DNA of 64,000 nucleotides from Erythrophleum ivorense. Taxonomy: Eukaryota > Streptophyta > Magnoliopsida > Fabales > Fabaceae. The translations under genes and the position numbers were made by a program. Shown here one piece after another: positions 8,165 through 21,400 of the stretch (its first letter is position 1; the number at the start of each line of letters is the position of its first letter). The notes under the pieces were generated by a model, which saw only the letters and a program-made list of their open reading frames with translations, did not search any database and was not told the DNA's origin. The stretch is taken from the NCBI GenBank assembly GCA_026724425.1, contig JAIUCV010000001.1:3358001-3422000 (forward strand). Direction: 5' to 3'.

Positions 8165-8713
8165 TTTGCTCTTAGGACAGCCTGAAATGAGCGAAATCAG
8201 TTATCTATTCAATGGGTAGTTTAGAATTAGGAATAGGGGTTGACCGAAACTAAACCAGGTCATGAAAAGTACACTCTGTCCTCTTTCATACAGAGCAATG
8301 CTACAAGGCACACAAGGCCGTTCATGGGGTACACAAGACCCGCAATGTAGCTACAGTACCTTCCTCCTTTAGCTTAGTTCAGCACAACTTTCCATTATTT
8401 CCTACCGGAGGCGTAACCATTCCCAGTTCTAATCTACTATTCAAAAGATATCTAATTCTCATTTCAGTATTGACACAACAGAATAGGATCAACTCAACAT
8501 ATATAACTGGTAAGATGAAATATTACACTTAATCTTTGCTAAAGAGTTTAACTAGTCATACCTTATTCTGCAAAATAATCTTCTTTATTGATAAAGATGT
8601 ATAGTACAAAGGAGGGTGCTCTGAATTTTTTAAGAATTCCAAGTTTTGGTGTTTGCTTAAAAGATTGGCTTCTAAGACTTGCTTACTAATGAAACTTACA
8701 AGGCTTTATATAT
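8165..8713 (-). promoter_or_regulatory. Endogenous pararetrovirus promoter/leader, copy 3 (minus orientation)
   Basis: This stretch is co-linear with copy 1 at 181-722. On the minus strand there is a TATATAAAG box at the inner end (about 8705-8713) and an AATAAA signal (plus-strand TTTATT at 8584-8589). It has point differences from the other two copies. Upstream on the same strand lies the ORF fragment at 8696-8945. Confidence 0.6.
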
Positions 8714-8945
8714 ATTGGTCCAGTTAATTAAGTTCCATGTATTGTCACTTTCACCACCTAACATGAAAGGCGCAGTGACTAGAGTTTCATATAGGATAAG
8801 AATAAAACTACTTAGTGGTAAACTATTTTGATCCATTTCATAAATTCGAGGTTCAATTCTTGTTAATAAAGCCATTATCAAAATATTATATGAAAGCAGT
8901 TGGTGCAAATAAGCAGAGATAGCAAATAACTGAAAAAAATAAGGT
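8696..8945 (-). pseudogene. Viral ORF fragment of unknown function
   Basis: A minus-strand frame is open from at least 8945 to 8696 and ends inside the promoter copy. It encodes a hydrophobic, Leu/Ile-rich segment ending near a Gly-Gly-Glu-Ser turn and a Trp-Asn-Leu-Ile stretch. It is not repeated elsewhere in the window. By position it could be part of a movement or coat protein, but there is no decisive motif. Confidence 0.3.
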
Positions 8946-9108
8946 TAATATGATGCAAGAAGAACATAGCCAACCATTAACAGACTTTCAAGAATTTCAA
9001 GAAATTAGGAATCCACATGAAGGAATAGTCAAAAAAAGAATGTTATTTAATAAAAAATAATATAATAAAATTCGTGATAAAGAACTAAATCTAACACCCC
9101 AAGATCTT
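8946..9108 (+). pseudogene. Start of a viral ORF (MMQE...), truncated
   Basis: A plus-strand frame opens with two ATG codons at about 8951, runs through an acidic then mixed segment, meets one TAA near 9058, and stays recognisable to about 9108, where a short piece of the promoter/leader in plus orientation begins. No domain was recognised; the N-terminus of a movement protein is one possibility. Confidence 0.3.
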
Positions 9109-9212
9109 GCGGGTCTTGTGTACCCCATGAACGGCCTTGTGTGCCTTGTAGCATTGCTCAGTATGAAAGAGGATAGAGTGTACTTTCCATGACCTGGTTT
9201 AGTTTCGGTCAA
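9109..9212 (+). repeat. Short promoter/leader fragment, plus orientation
   Basis: It matches 4088-4197 and, in reverse complement, 236-345 and 8239-8347. It lies about 0.4 kb from copy 3 in opposite orientation, making a second, smaller inverted pair in the viral block. No TATA box is included. Confidence 0.6.
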
Positions 9213-9614
9213 CCCCTATACTTGTAAAAATAACCCTAGAAGAAAAATGGATAGAAATATTAGCCTCAATAAATCCGGAGATTAATAAAAGTTCGATATA
9301 TATAAACTATACAGATAACAATATAGAAATACAAGAAAATGAAACAATCGTGCAAACTATGTTGAGATTTAATAAAAGAGACATTATAAAAGTAAAATTA
9401 TACGTAGAATCAGATATAAGAGATCAAACCCATAAAATTATCCTAGAAAAAGATTTCTTAAAATATGTAAAACCTTACAGAATTCAAGGAAACTGAATTT
9501 TAATAAATATAGAACATCAAGTAGTAATTCTAAAAAAAGTTAAACTGATTTAATGAAGTTCTATTACATATTAGTAAGATTTAACTACCAAAAATATCAA
9601 TCACGCAAATACTG
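9213..9614 (+). pseudogene. Dispersed copy of the 451-bp viral unit
   Basis: It matches the tandem units at 4979-6190, beginning inside the retropepsin-like ORF and continuing past the TAATG stop/start overlap. One codon before the end has become a stop (TGA near 9494), and the Gly of the ILG motif is changed. Confidence 0.6.
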
Positions 9615-9752
9615 CTCGCCAGTCATGATTGTTAAGAGCGAAGTAGAGATAAGAAGAAATAAATCTAGAATGGTAGAATAACCTTTTTAGGACATTATAT
9701 TAGCTAAAATGGAATCGAGTTACAAGAACATATTAGTCAAAAGACAAGGAAC
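9615..9752 (+). pseudogene. Two short RT fragments joined by deletion; right end of viral block
   Basis: The first part matches about 6846-6908 and the second about 7330-7410, so some 420 bases of RT are deleted between them. Viral homology stops at about 9752, where a large AT-rich palindrome begins. Confidence 0.6.
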
Positions 9753-10640
9753 TTTTTGTTTATATTATATATTATAAATATATGTTTTATATTATATCAA
9801 ATTAATATAATATGTTATATTTTTATTTTACTAAAAATATATTATATTTTTATATATAATATTATAATAATATTTAATTTTTTAATTATTAATAATAAAT
9901 TTATAAATTATAAGTTTATACATAAAATTTTTTAATGTAATTATTTATATTTTTATTATCAAAATTTTTAATTAAAATATAACAAATATATAGTTCATCA
10001 ATAATATTATAATAAATGTATAGTTTCTCAATTCTTTTTTTAATAGTGCTTTAAAAAATTTCTTTAAATTTTTTTTGAATTCTTCAAGAAAAAATAAGAT
10101 TTAAAAAAATCATATATTCGTCATAATATTGAAGAACCTTACAGTTGTTTGATTTAAATAAACACATGACATGTGTATAATTTCCAAAAAATCTTATCTA
10201 ATAATATATTAAAATCATACTCATGTTATTATTTAAATCAAACAATTGCATAATTCTCCAATATTAAAACAAGTATATGGTTTTTTATTTAATTATTTTT
10301 TTAAGAATTCAAGAGTTTTTTTTCAACACTTTTTAAAATATTATTAAAAAAATAATAAAAAAATCATATATTTATTGTAATATTATTGACGAAGCTGTTA
10401 TACTTTGATTAGAAAATTTGACAATAAAAATATAAACTATTGCATATAAATGTTTCCTTATCTATGGACTTGTAATTTATGCATTTATTATTAATAATTA
10501 TAAAAATAAATTTTATTATAATATTATATATAAAAATATAATATATTGTTTAGTAAAATAAAAATATAACATATTTTATTAATTCTAAATAATATAAAAA
10601 ATATATTTATAGTATATAATATATTTATATTATAAAAATT
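9753..10640. mobile_element. Large AT-rich foldback element (about 880 bp palindrome)
   Basis: The left half (from about 9756) can be matched, imperfectly, to the reverse complement of the right half (to about 10640) along nearly the whole length, with the axis near 10198. Matching landmarks include TTATATTTTTATTTTACTAA in both arms and a shared block around GTTTGATTTAAATA near the centre. There is no coding capacity. It looks like a foldback or MITE-type element. It directly abuts the end of the viral block. A shorter relative lies at 41528-41735. Confidence 0.55.
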
Positions 10641-11813
10641 ATTTTTTATATATAAATATTATATATATTAATATATATATTATAATATATAATAATTATA
10701 TTATTGTTTATATATATATAATATTATAATCCCCCCATATTACACCCCCCTTATATTACCCCTCTCCAAAAAATTGAAATAAGCGGAATGTGGAATCTCT
10801 TATTTCCCGTTTTCCATTTAATTAAAAAAAATTAAGTAAACGAGAAGTAAGATATTCTATGTTTTCTCATAAAAGTATAATTTTTTATTGAACATAAAAG
10901 GATACTTTTCGTATTCTTTTTAAAAGAAAATTCAATTAATGCCTTCTACCACCTCCGATTCTAAAGGAGTTGCTTTATCAAATTGAATTTTATCTTTATG
11001 CCCATGAATGCTCTACCAAATAATGATAACCTCTGTTAAAAACTCATAAGAATCTATTTGAACTAATGACGTTTGGATCCAATTCAAAATGAAAAGAGGC
11101 TTGGGACGATTGATATGAATCCTATATTTAGAACCAAACTACAATAATCATGCAAAAGGCATAAATAAACAAGTGATTTATACTCTTCATGTAATCTTAT
11201 ATTTCTTTAACTAGATTTGAGTTCTACGTAATTGTATGGGCCTCATCATTTACATAATCTAAGTCAAATTAAAAAAAAGAAATAAAATTTTTTTAAAAAC
11301 CCCATGAAAATATTCTACAGGATAATTTATTCTCCTTATATAACTAGTGATTCATGTTAAATTTTCCGTACCGACATTAGTAATTTATTGGCAATTTTAA
11401 TTTCCTAACGAGGATAATAGATGATTAATGATAGGTTGGTTATCTTTTCTCATAATGCTATATTTATTGTACATAAGATAATAACTTAAATATTCCTATA
11501 TTAATTATTTTTATAAAAAAATCCTTAAATACCCATTATAAAAGCTAGCTTCATGCAACTTTATTATATTTGGTGCCGGCCGCTTGTTATGTGAAAATTT
11601 CCTTTTATCTTTTCTTATTTTATTACATTTTTTAATTATTATTTAAAAATTATTATTATTTATTATTTTTTAAATATGGATATAAGAATTATTTTTTTAT
11701 TCTCAAAAGTATTTATTTTATTTTATTTTTTAATCTATTCCTTTTTATTATGTATTTCAAAGAGCCGGGTAATCTAATATCACTATTTGATCCATACAAT
11801 CATTCTATTTAGA
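10641..11813. other. AT-rich intergenic DNA
   Basis: The stretch holds homopurine and AT simple-sequence runs (dense TATATA around 10640-10730) and no open frame or RNA gene that I can support. A short C-rich patch lies at about 10730-10760. Confidence 0.5.
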
Positions 11814-12218
11814 GTAAAATACATATTTTTTTTAAATTGTGTTAAAACTATATAAACCTCATATGGGTTATGTTGAAATTATATGTATCTTCTTTATATT
11901 TTCAAAATCAGCACAAATCTTTTATGAGTTTTATTGAAATTACATAGATTTCTTTTGAATTTTTCTAAAATTATATAAATATTTTTTTTGGAAAAAAATA
12001 TTTTTAAAAATAAAGTAGAGGTCCATAATTTTAAAAAAAATTTGTGAGAAATTTATGTAATTTTAATAAAACTTACAATAAATTTATGTTAATTTTGAAA
12101 ATAAAAAAATTTGTATAATTTTACCAAAATATAATAAAATTTTATGTAAATTTTAAAAATAAAAGAGATACCTATATAATTTTTATAAAATATAAAAAAC
12201 TGAGTATATCTTACTTTT
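11814..12218. mobile_element. Foldback element with degenerate internal repeats, upstream of SEX4-like gene
   Basis: Both ends carry GTAA(A/G)ATA-type termini in inverted orientation (about 11814 on the left; the reverse complement at about 12218 on the right). The arms can be aligned over about 150 bases or more. Each arm consists of short repeats of the type 'AAATTATATAAAT + T-run', so the arms themselves look tandemly built. It has no coding capacity and ends about 50 bases before the presumed TATA box of the SEX4-like gene. Confidence 0.45.
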
Positions 12219-12266
12219 CTATTTATTATTTATTGGATTAACTAAATATAAACCACCATTAAAAAA

Positions 12267-12274
12267 TATATAAA
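12267..12274 (+). promoter_or_regulatory. Presumed TATA box of SEX4-like gene
   Basis: TATATAAA lies 193 bases upstream of the chosen ATG at 12467, giving a 5' leader of roughly 160 bases. The motif sits at the edge of AT-rich DNA, so chance occurrence is possible. Confidence 0.4.
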
Positions 12275-12466
12275 CTTCACGTCATGGCATATCCTGAGAA
12301 TCTGTAAAAAGGCAATTCTCCTTTCCACTCCCGCTACAGTCCCTGTCGGAATTGTCACCACGGAGGAAAATATCTTGATGAACAAAGCCTGAGGAGCGCA
12401 CCTCCTCAATCTTCTTCTGCTTATTCTCTCCGCTGAGATTTGTACTGCGAATTTCACATTTGTATT

Positions 12467-15400
12467 ATGAACTGTCTTCAGAATCTTCCTTTGTGCGTCC
12501 TTTTCGATTTTGTCCAGAAGATGATTTAGTAGCATATTATCCAATATTGAATAAGACCCGTAATTCCCCGTTTGTTTCCGCTTTCCAATTTCAGATCCTC
12601 GGGCTTGCCTTTCCAGTGCTTTAGAAGCCACCAAAGGAAGCCTCTTTGCTCTGCCAATTCCTTGGTATATAGTTTACCATGTGTCTGTGTACTTGAGAAT
12701 GCATTGTCTCTATTTATGGGTTCATGGGTATGCAATATTCACCATTTCTGGGGGTTGGTACAGGGAATGGCCAATACTTGTGATCCAAATCGAAGTATGG
12801 TAGTGAAGGTAAGTCGTAATATTCCGCGGTGTTAGTTTTTCATTTCTTCATTTTCCTTTTTATTGGGTTCTTGTGTACCTTTTTGACGATTATGTTTCTA
12901 AATCTATAACATATCCCCCCCCCCCCTTCTTATTATTATCATATCCTGCTGCGTTAGCACCAATTTTGTTGGTATTCAATCATAATATGTTCATGTTTCA
13001 AATTGGATGTCAAGACCTTTTGAATAAGATTAATTCAGTGGTTCAATAGCATCATGGCGACGCAGAATTTTTGGTTGAGTACGCTGTAGGCACCAATGAT
13101 ATGACGGCGTGCAAATGGCCATGGCATATTCTGAAATCTGCCAACCACTGAATTGAAGGTGGCATTTGATAGTTAAAAGCTGTTGTTCATTTTGTCATTT
13201 TGGTGCAAGCAATGGAAGTAATATAAGTGTTAAGAAAATAAACAGACAGTCCCATAGAAATAATTAAAACTTACAAAGAGAAACAGCATTTGTTACTTTC
13301 GGGTCTTGCTATGCCCAATATTTATTGTGAGTTGGGTTTGATATTTTGGGATGTTTATGTAAATGAAATTATTTGTTATCTGCTAGTTGCTTTCTGCTTC
13401 ATGTTTGTTGTCTTTCCTGGAAAACATGATTGGAACTTCTTTTTGCAGTCTGCTTCTGGTTCTGTGTCCAGTGCAGAGACGAATAGTGCCAATGAGAAGG
13501 AGGAGGAAAAATCTGAGACATATAGTCATAATATGACAGAAGCCATGGGTGCTGGTAGGTTTAATCCTTTGTGGTTCTAGTTCGATCAGGAAAAAAGTTG
13601 CACAACAACTTGGGGAAGAAGAGATGGCCTTGCTTGTTCGAAACCTAATGTTTAATTGCAAATTTGTTGGGTATATTGTAGTGAAGGATTTCAAATTATG
13701 GGAACAAACCTTCACTTTGTTTGTTATGACTTATGATCAATTCTTGCAGCCTATACAATCTTCATGTTCATCTAATAGTTTGGATTAACTGAAGGATGGC
13801 TAGGAGGATACTCATTCTATTCTCACATTCTTTGAATGTTTGCGTTTGTTGATCCTTGATAACTTGGTCCTTTACAGTTTTGACTTATAGGCACGAACAG
13901 GGGATGAACTACAACTTTATCCGTCCAGACTTAATTGTGGGATCATGCCTGCAGGTGATTTTTGTCTCAATGATAGAAACCTGCTGCAATTATGTCAAGT
14001 CTAGTTAGGTCTTCTGACTATTAATTTTACCTATGAATTGCTAGACCCCCAAAGATGTTGACAAGCTTCGTGAAATAGGAGTGAAAACTATATTTTGCTT
14101 GCAACAAGATCCAGACCTAGAGTATCCTAAATGATTTGTTTAATAAATTTCTCTTTGAGCTTTGGGTTATTTGAATACACAATTTGAACCTTTGAGACAA
14201 CTACCACTTATCTGATCTAGCAAAAACTGTGTTTCTTTATCACTACTTCAGATACTTTGGAGTTGATATCAATGCCATTCGAGAATATGCCAGGTCTTAC
14301 AATGACATTCAACACTTGCGTGCTGAGATAAGGTTAGTTAGGGCAAGATAGTATTATGTTTTCATCAAGCAGCAATTCATTAAGAATTTAAATAAGTTGA
14401 CCTGAATATATTGTTATTGAGGTCACGTGTTGTGAGTTCTTTTTTACAAAAGAAATAGGTAGAAGGATTTCTGCACAAAAATGTGTTACTTTAGTATTTT
14501 TGTAAATATATTTTACTTCTTATGGCACATGGATTTTCATGAAAACAGAAGCTTAAGGAATCAATTTGGAGCAAATTACCACATCGTTCTATTCTTTCTC
14601 TGTGCATTAGTGCTTCAGTGGCCAGAGAGCGAATCACTGTTATATATGTTAAACTTCCTCACATGCTGTTCTGTTCTTCAGTTCTGGCTTCATTCATACT
14701 CAACCCAACTGTTCTTTTTCTGCTATCAAACGAATTTACTTAGTTTAGGAACTACTTTGTTTGAAAATGACCTGTACCATGTTATATTATGTTTTTATAT
14801 GGTTATAGAAATGAGGTATAATTCTCCTCACAAAATTGAGCAATTTTGATTATAAGATTCTGGTTTGCCACCTGGTATTTAAGATCCCTATGTAATGCTT
14901 AGCAGCCAGTTCATTTGGGTAAATTCTGTGTGTCTGTATGTGAGAAATAATAATTGAAATATGAAGATAACAAATAAATAACCTATATATTGTGAATAAA
15001 TTTTGAGATACAATGCTTTAAATGTCATAGTTATACTAAACTCTGCATTTATATTTTCCTTCAGGCAGATAGCAGTTTTATAGCTCTGTATCTTAGACCT
15101 AAATATTTCTTAAATTTTATAGACGGAACAAGAAATGTTCTTGGAATTGATTATATGTGTGGATTTGCAGTTTTGAATATGTAGGATATAAATGCACCAA
15201 AAAGGTCATGGAATTTGGATAGTTCTTTGTGGATTTCTGTGTGAGACTAGTTGGTCATGTCACCTTGCATGATTTGTTTCCTGATTTCCTATAACCTATG
15301 GGTAAAATTTGGTCTTCTTTACATTACATGTATATTATACAGTTTGTATAATGACATGCCTTTCAGTTTGTTCATGTATAACAAAATAGTGATATCTGCT

Positions 15401-18400
15401 GCATTATTCATGTGCTTCCCTCGGCATATCATGGATTTCTTCACATCATATGGTGGTCTAACTTTGATGTAGCAGGGACTTTGATGCATTTGATTTACGG
15501 ATGAGACTTCCAACTGTAGTTAGCAAATTTTTCAAGGCAATAAATCGCAATGGGGGTGTGACATATATACATTGCACTGCTGGACTTGGAAGAGCTCCAG
15601 CTGTTGCGGTATGTCTCTGGGTTTAACTTCTGAGATACAGTTCACTCGTACATTTATCTAACCTGAAACATTTTGAACTGCAGTTAGGAATTGTTAATGT
15701 GGCTTGTGTTTCATATATGCACTTCCAGATTTATTGTGGTTGGTTTGCAGCATATTTTGTCTTAAGAATAAAAGAATCACATCACATGAGAGTAATTTTT
15801 GCTTTGAAATTTACTTCCCTCCTGGCTATTCATAGCCAACTATGTGTCACACTTAAATTAGTTGTTTAATGTGAAGCCACCCTACAAATTCTATAAAGGG
15901 TTCATCAGTTTGTTTGAGGCATCAAGGAATAAGCAAGTTCTTCGTACTGGTTAGAGTTCTTTGTACAGTGAGTGTGAATGATTCTTGTGGAGTGGGGTGT
16001 GTATAGAGGAGAGAAAAAATACTAGGGTATTTTGGGTATTTTCTGTGTAGTTGGACTCTGCTTTAGGATGCCATCAAGCTACTCTTGTATTTTCCAGTAT
16101 TTTCGTTAATAGAAATTATTTGCTCTCTTTGAATATGGATTGTAGGCAGGAGGTTAATGCTTTAATCTATAAAATGCTGAAGCAGTTGGAGTTGCTTTAA
16201 CAACATGATATTTTGCACCTACTTTTTATTAAGTTGTAGGATTTTAGAAATATCATGCATGAAGTATCTCGGTTTTGCAGAGTAGGACATTCTTCATCAT
16301 TTTCACTCATTGACATAAATTTGTATGAATGGATGACGTTTTGCTAGCCCTTTGATTCAGTATTGGCTTGTCCCTTTTTTCTACACTGTGATAGATTGAA
16401 CTGAATTCATCATGTATCCTTTTGTAGTGGACTATTGGAATCATTTGACTTTGTATGGCTTGGTTGCATTCTATCCTGCTATACTCATTTCTAATCTCAT
16501 CTTAGATGTCTTCTGAAACTGTGACATGAGGCTGTGTAGCTAAATACACATAGATAGTTAGATACTGAGAAAAGTTAGAATTGAAATTCTGTAAAGCGAT
16601 GTTTTCTTAAGACAGAAGTCTGAGCATAAAATTTGAGCTTTGTGGACCATATATCAACTATTTGTTCAACATTACACTCTGGATTTTTATATTTGATTAA
16701 TAAAAGAACCCAGAGCTGCTTTGCTAGAGATACAGGAGAGGGAAAACAGGCTAACCAATTGAAATTAGCATGAAGATAGAGATGAACAAGTTATCAGGTT
16801 TCCATTTTGTTTCTCCCAAATACTTTGGCTTGAAAACACATGAATCGTGGCATGTTTGTTTGTTACCTCAAGTACTTTTGAATGATATATGATAATTCTT
16901 CCAACTGTCATTTACTAACAATTGTTCTTGCATTTCAGTTGGCATATATGTTTTGGGTTCAGGGTTATAAACTTGATGAGGCTTATAGATTGCTTCTGGT
17001 AACTTTACTGAATCCTTTTTATTTTTAATGTTTTAAGTGTATCAGGTTCTTGGTAGAGGATATGTTGCATGGTTTTGACTTTTCAGTTTTTCTAATGGTT
17101 TGAATAAGCTGAAGTGATTTCCCTTTTTTCCCCCCCTTTTCTTTCTTTTTGTCTTTGGGTTTTTGTTATAAGTTTCTGGCAATTAAAGAAGTCTCTGCGT
17201 CTAGATTGTTTCCATTTAAGACTTTGAAAGTCTATTTGTCCTCTTATAGAAATTGGGATTCCTATGCATAATGATTGTATAGTAATTAAAGGGTTTGGAT
17301 GAAACACTATTAGATTGAAATACAAGATATGTCTAACTTGTAGATGGTTGTGAATTACGGAGCTTGGCAGTTCAATCAGTTATACATCAATTTTCTCTCA
17401 TCTAATTGACTCACATCTTAGTTAGTAATATAAGTTCCTCAGTTACTTATTTCTGCTAATGCATCAGTACGTTGTATTGAAATTTTATCCTGGCAATTTA
17501 ATGGTTATAATTCTTCTGATTCAGTTTTATATGCAATTGGTCAAAAGAGGGATATCTGAAAAAAGTATATAAATTTATCTTGAACATTTTTTTTTCCTTT
17601 ATGTAAATTTATCTGGAACACGTTTTCCCTTGTAGAGCAAAAGGTCATGCTACCCAAAAATGGATGCGATAAAAAGTGCAACAGCTGATATTGTGAGTCA
17701 ATTTGCTTTTCTGTACTCACATGTCTAGTTCTTTACAATTCTTGAACTGTACTGTTTGCTTTAATTAATTAATTAATTAATTTTTTCCTTTTTAACTTTC
17801 TGATATGTCATTTGTCTCGCTTTGAAAGCTCTGTCATTATTTATTTATGGTGAAAAGTATCTACAGGTTCAAATGAGCACAAACTTGAAAGAAGAAAACT
17901 ATTGGTTCATCAGAGCTCTCCAATCCCTCTAAAATGTAATAGAGATTTTGCTAGGAAACAATTGGCTGAAACCAATAAAGAAGCTAGCCTGCTGTGTCCT
18001 ATAATAGCTGTAGGGAGAAAAAATGCCAAAGGAAATCTCTAGGCTGAAATGCACCACACCTTGCATACAAAGTGTGCTTAAGAAAACCTTACACTCCTTT
18101 TTTTTTCACCCAATCCTTGCAAAAATAATATCAAGAAAATTCTCCATTGTATCTGGGCAAACAATGCATAAAAAATCGTGGAGTGCCTAATCCAAAACTG
18201 CCAAACAATCTCATGGTGTAAGAATAGATGAATATATTTCTTGAATTCCTAAAGCACATAACACAAATATCAGGGGACCTAGTTATGGTTATTGATGTAA
18301 AAGAACAATGAAAAGGAATTTGTTAGCTAGCTGGACCACTTGCACGCTTCACTGAAATATAAAAAGTTCATTATTAGCACACAGCCTTTTGCCCTGTACA

Positions 18401-21400
18401 AGGACAGGTGATGCAAGATGAGAAGATAATGTTCTTATTTAATGATGTAATTATCCTTTGGGATTTATGGATTTGTAATTAGATAATTAGTGCAATTGAT
18501 GGTTTAATTATGAATGACCAATAAAAACATTAGAGCATAGGGATTTGTTATTCCCTTGTATTTTAGTAGGATTAAGATTTCTTATTCAGTTACCTATAAA
18601 TAGATCTTGAGTCAAATAAAATAGTTACCCCTTGATTATTGATAAATTAAATTGATATTGAATTTGAGTTTTTTTTGTTAATTTTTTTTATTTCTTTTCC
18701 TTCTGCCCTAAGTCAATTGGTGACCAAGAATGTGACATGGAGCTTAAGTATATTGTCTCTAAATTGTTTTTCTCTCTCATTCTTCCTACTTATAGCCCAA
18801 ATATGCAAATAGCATCTAAATACACGTATTGAATAGTTCTTTTGGTTATTTCATTAACCATTGTTTGATCTATGGTACTTGAAGCTTACAGGACTCAGTA
18901 AAAAGCTTGTCACATTGACGTGGGAATACAGCAATTGCTCTTCAGTTGAAATTTCTGGACTTGATATTGGATGGGGCCAGGTGATGTTCAAGCCTTCTTG
19001 TTCGATTTAAGAGATATCTCAGTTGCTTAATTAAAGAATGAATAATGCTATATAACATGGAAAACTATACTGGACTGAAAAGCCCTGTTGCCATAAGCTT
19101 CATGTCACCATCTTCTGAGTTAAGCTGGAGAGTTTTGCTCAAATGGTGATGTATGCAGCCTTTTCGAAATTTTTGTTCCATTATATAGAGGTTAACTTAA
19201 GTATTATCTTCCATAATTACTGAGACAGGGACCATTTACGTAATATTTGTATGCATAATATTGGGCCATCATTCATGAACTACTGTGATGATTTGTTTAC
19301 CTTTTGTTACTTTTTCATTGAGTAGAGACTAGAGAATATTTAATCTTGTCGGATATATCCCCTTTTTTTTTGGTTAAATTAAATTTTCTGTGTCAGTTCT
19401 AGCATACATTGTTCACTGAGATTAATCCCTTTTAGTTATATACATAATATGCTAACAATTAGCTGGATCCAAGGTTCTTCATGGCTTGTATGCATTTACC
19501 ATTCGATTTTTGCCCACCTTTATCGTAGAGTGGTACAACTTCGGAAGAAACAAAATACTACCCACAAGGGAGTGGTTCAAGTGGTAAGGCATGCTTGAAC
19601 CCAACGGTTAAGGTACCTTTGCAATGGGCTTTGCTAAAAAGGACTTGTGGGGAGGGGCAGCCCCCAAGTCTTCAACAAGATTAGTCGCACACCCAAAGGG
19701 TGTGGAGATACTCTCTTTTTTTTTTTGTTGGGGGGAGGGGGGGGGGGGGGGGCAGCCTAAGAGACTAGGAAATTGTGACTATGCTACAAAGTGCTAGCTT
19801 AGTCATCATCTCCGTTGTTTGCATGGATTAATATATGCTGTTAATAAAAGCAATTTTAACAGGATTTCACATTTAATTTTAAGCATTTTACAAATCAACA
19901 ATATAGAACAATGTTATCATTTGTAAAAGTAATTGGAGCTTAATTGAAAACATTAGATCTTTGATAACCATGTTCAACAATAGTTCCCCCCCCCCCTCTC
20001 TCTTTCACTGTTCTTTTCTCTGTCAAATCCACTCCACACTTTCTGATTGCTGTAAAAAGAAAAAAAAGAGTTCACTCTCCTCTGCCGTCTGCACCCAAAT
20101 ACCTATTCATAGGAGTAAAAATATTGAAGAAACATGCATACGTTGATTGTATGCTCATGATGGCTATGATATCAGATTACAAAATGTCTTCTTCAAATCT
20201 TTCTATCTGAGCACTGAGTGTTTACTTTGATATTTTTCCTTTTACATGATCCATGGTTTCATGACAATTGACATTCAAGGAATTTTTTCTGAAATTGCCT
20301 TCTTCCTTTTTGTTTGTTTGTTTGTTTCTTTTCGCTTTTCCCATTCTCCCTTGTGGTCTCATCAGTAAATCCTGGAAGTGCTTCTTGATTAAGCATGTTT
20401 GACTCCCATATTATTGAGTAAGGTGATGACGTGTTGAAGTTAAGGCCCCAAAAAATCTTTCGCTTATAGTTTCCTATTGGATGTGACCAGTACTTTACAC
20501 CACCCATAACTGCTATCAGGAGTTCAATAACCTAAGAGAAAATAAATTTGTACCTTGTTCATAAGTGATGAAACTATTGAATTGATTGTGGCTTGTTATT
20601 TGGACTGACTCCTATTTATTCATTCTTCTGATTTGCAAAATTACTGCACTCATCTTTTGTCTGGATAACTTTATGAAGGCACTTGAGTTCAGACATCTTT
20701 CCACCATGATCTGCTCAAAGTTGCAGATGATAAGAAGTGTCATTTTGGATTCCAAATATTTTGCTTTTAGAGAAATATGTGAAATATGTTGTTTTAGAAT
20801 CGCTCGCTATGATTGGTCATATATTATGTCTTAGAACATGTGGTTAATATGATTTCATGCTTAACTTTTACTCACTCGATATATACTGATTTTTGTTCAG
20901 AGAATGCCCCTGCATTTTGATGACAAACAGGGTTTGTGGGTTCTCAAGAGGGAATTGCCTGTAAGTCCACTTATCAACTAAAAATGAACACATTTGAGTA
21001 TAAAGTTTTGTCTTTATATTGATGAAATTACTTGAGGTTGAAGCATTAGCTTTGTGGTTAAAAAAGACAATAAACGTACAGAAAAAGGAAGGAAAAAGGG
21101 AAATTACCTTGTCAAACTGTCCAATTTTGATAAGGATCTCATATCATCATAATCTACTTATTTACATGTATGATATAACAACCAAGATTGTAGAAGATTA
21201 ATGTGTTTAAAATTTGTGCAAGTTTCAATCATGAATATCTTCTTAGAAAGCCTAAAATCTTGTGTCATGATTCTATAATGTAGTAGCCTTATATTATTTC
21301 CTCCAAACTTCAATGAGTGAGCATAATAGGATGGTATATAATTGCTTGCTTATGTAATTGATTTGAACCATGAGCGCACCAGATAGCTGGGGTTCTTACA

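Noticed and set aside
8997..9212. Minus-strand open frame of 71 codons
   Set aside because: It spans a joint between an ORF start and a leader fragment and has no motif.
12242..12735. Minus-strand open frames over the start of the SEX4-like gene
   Set aside because: They are shadows of the plus-strand 5' leader and first exons, which match the family.
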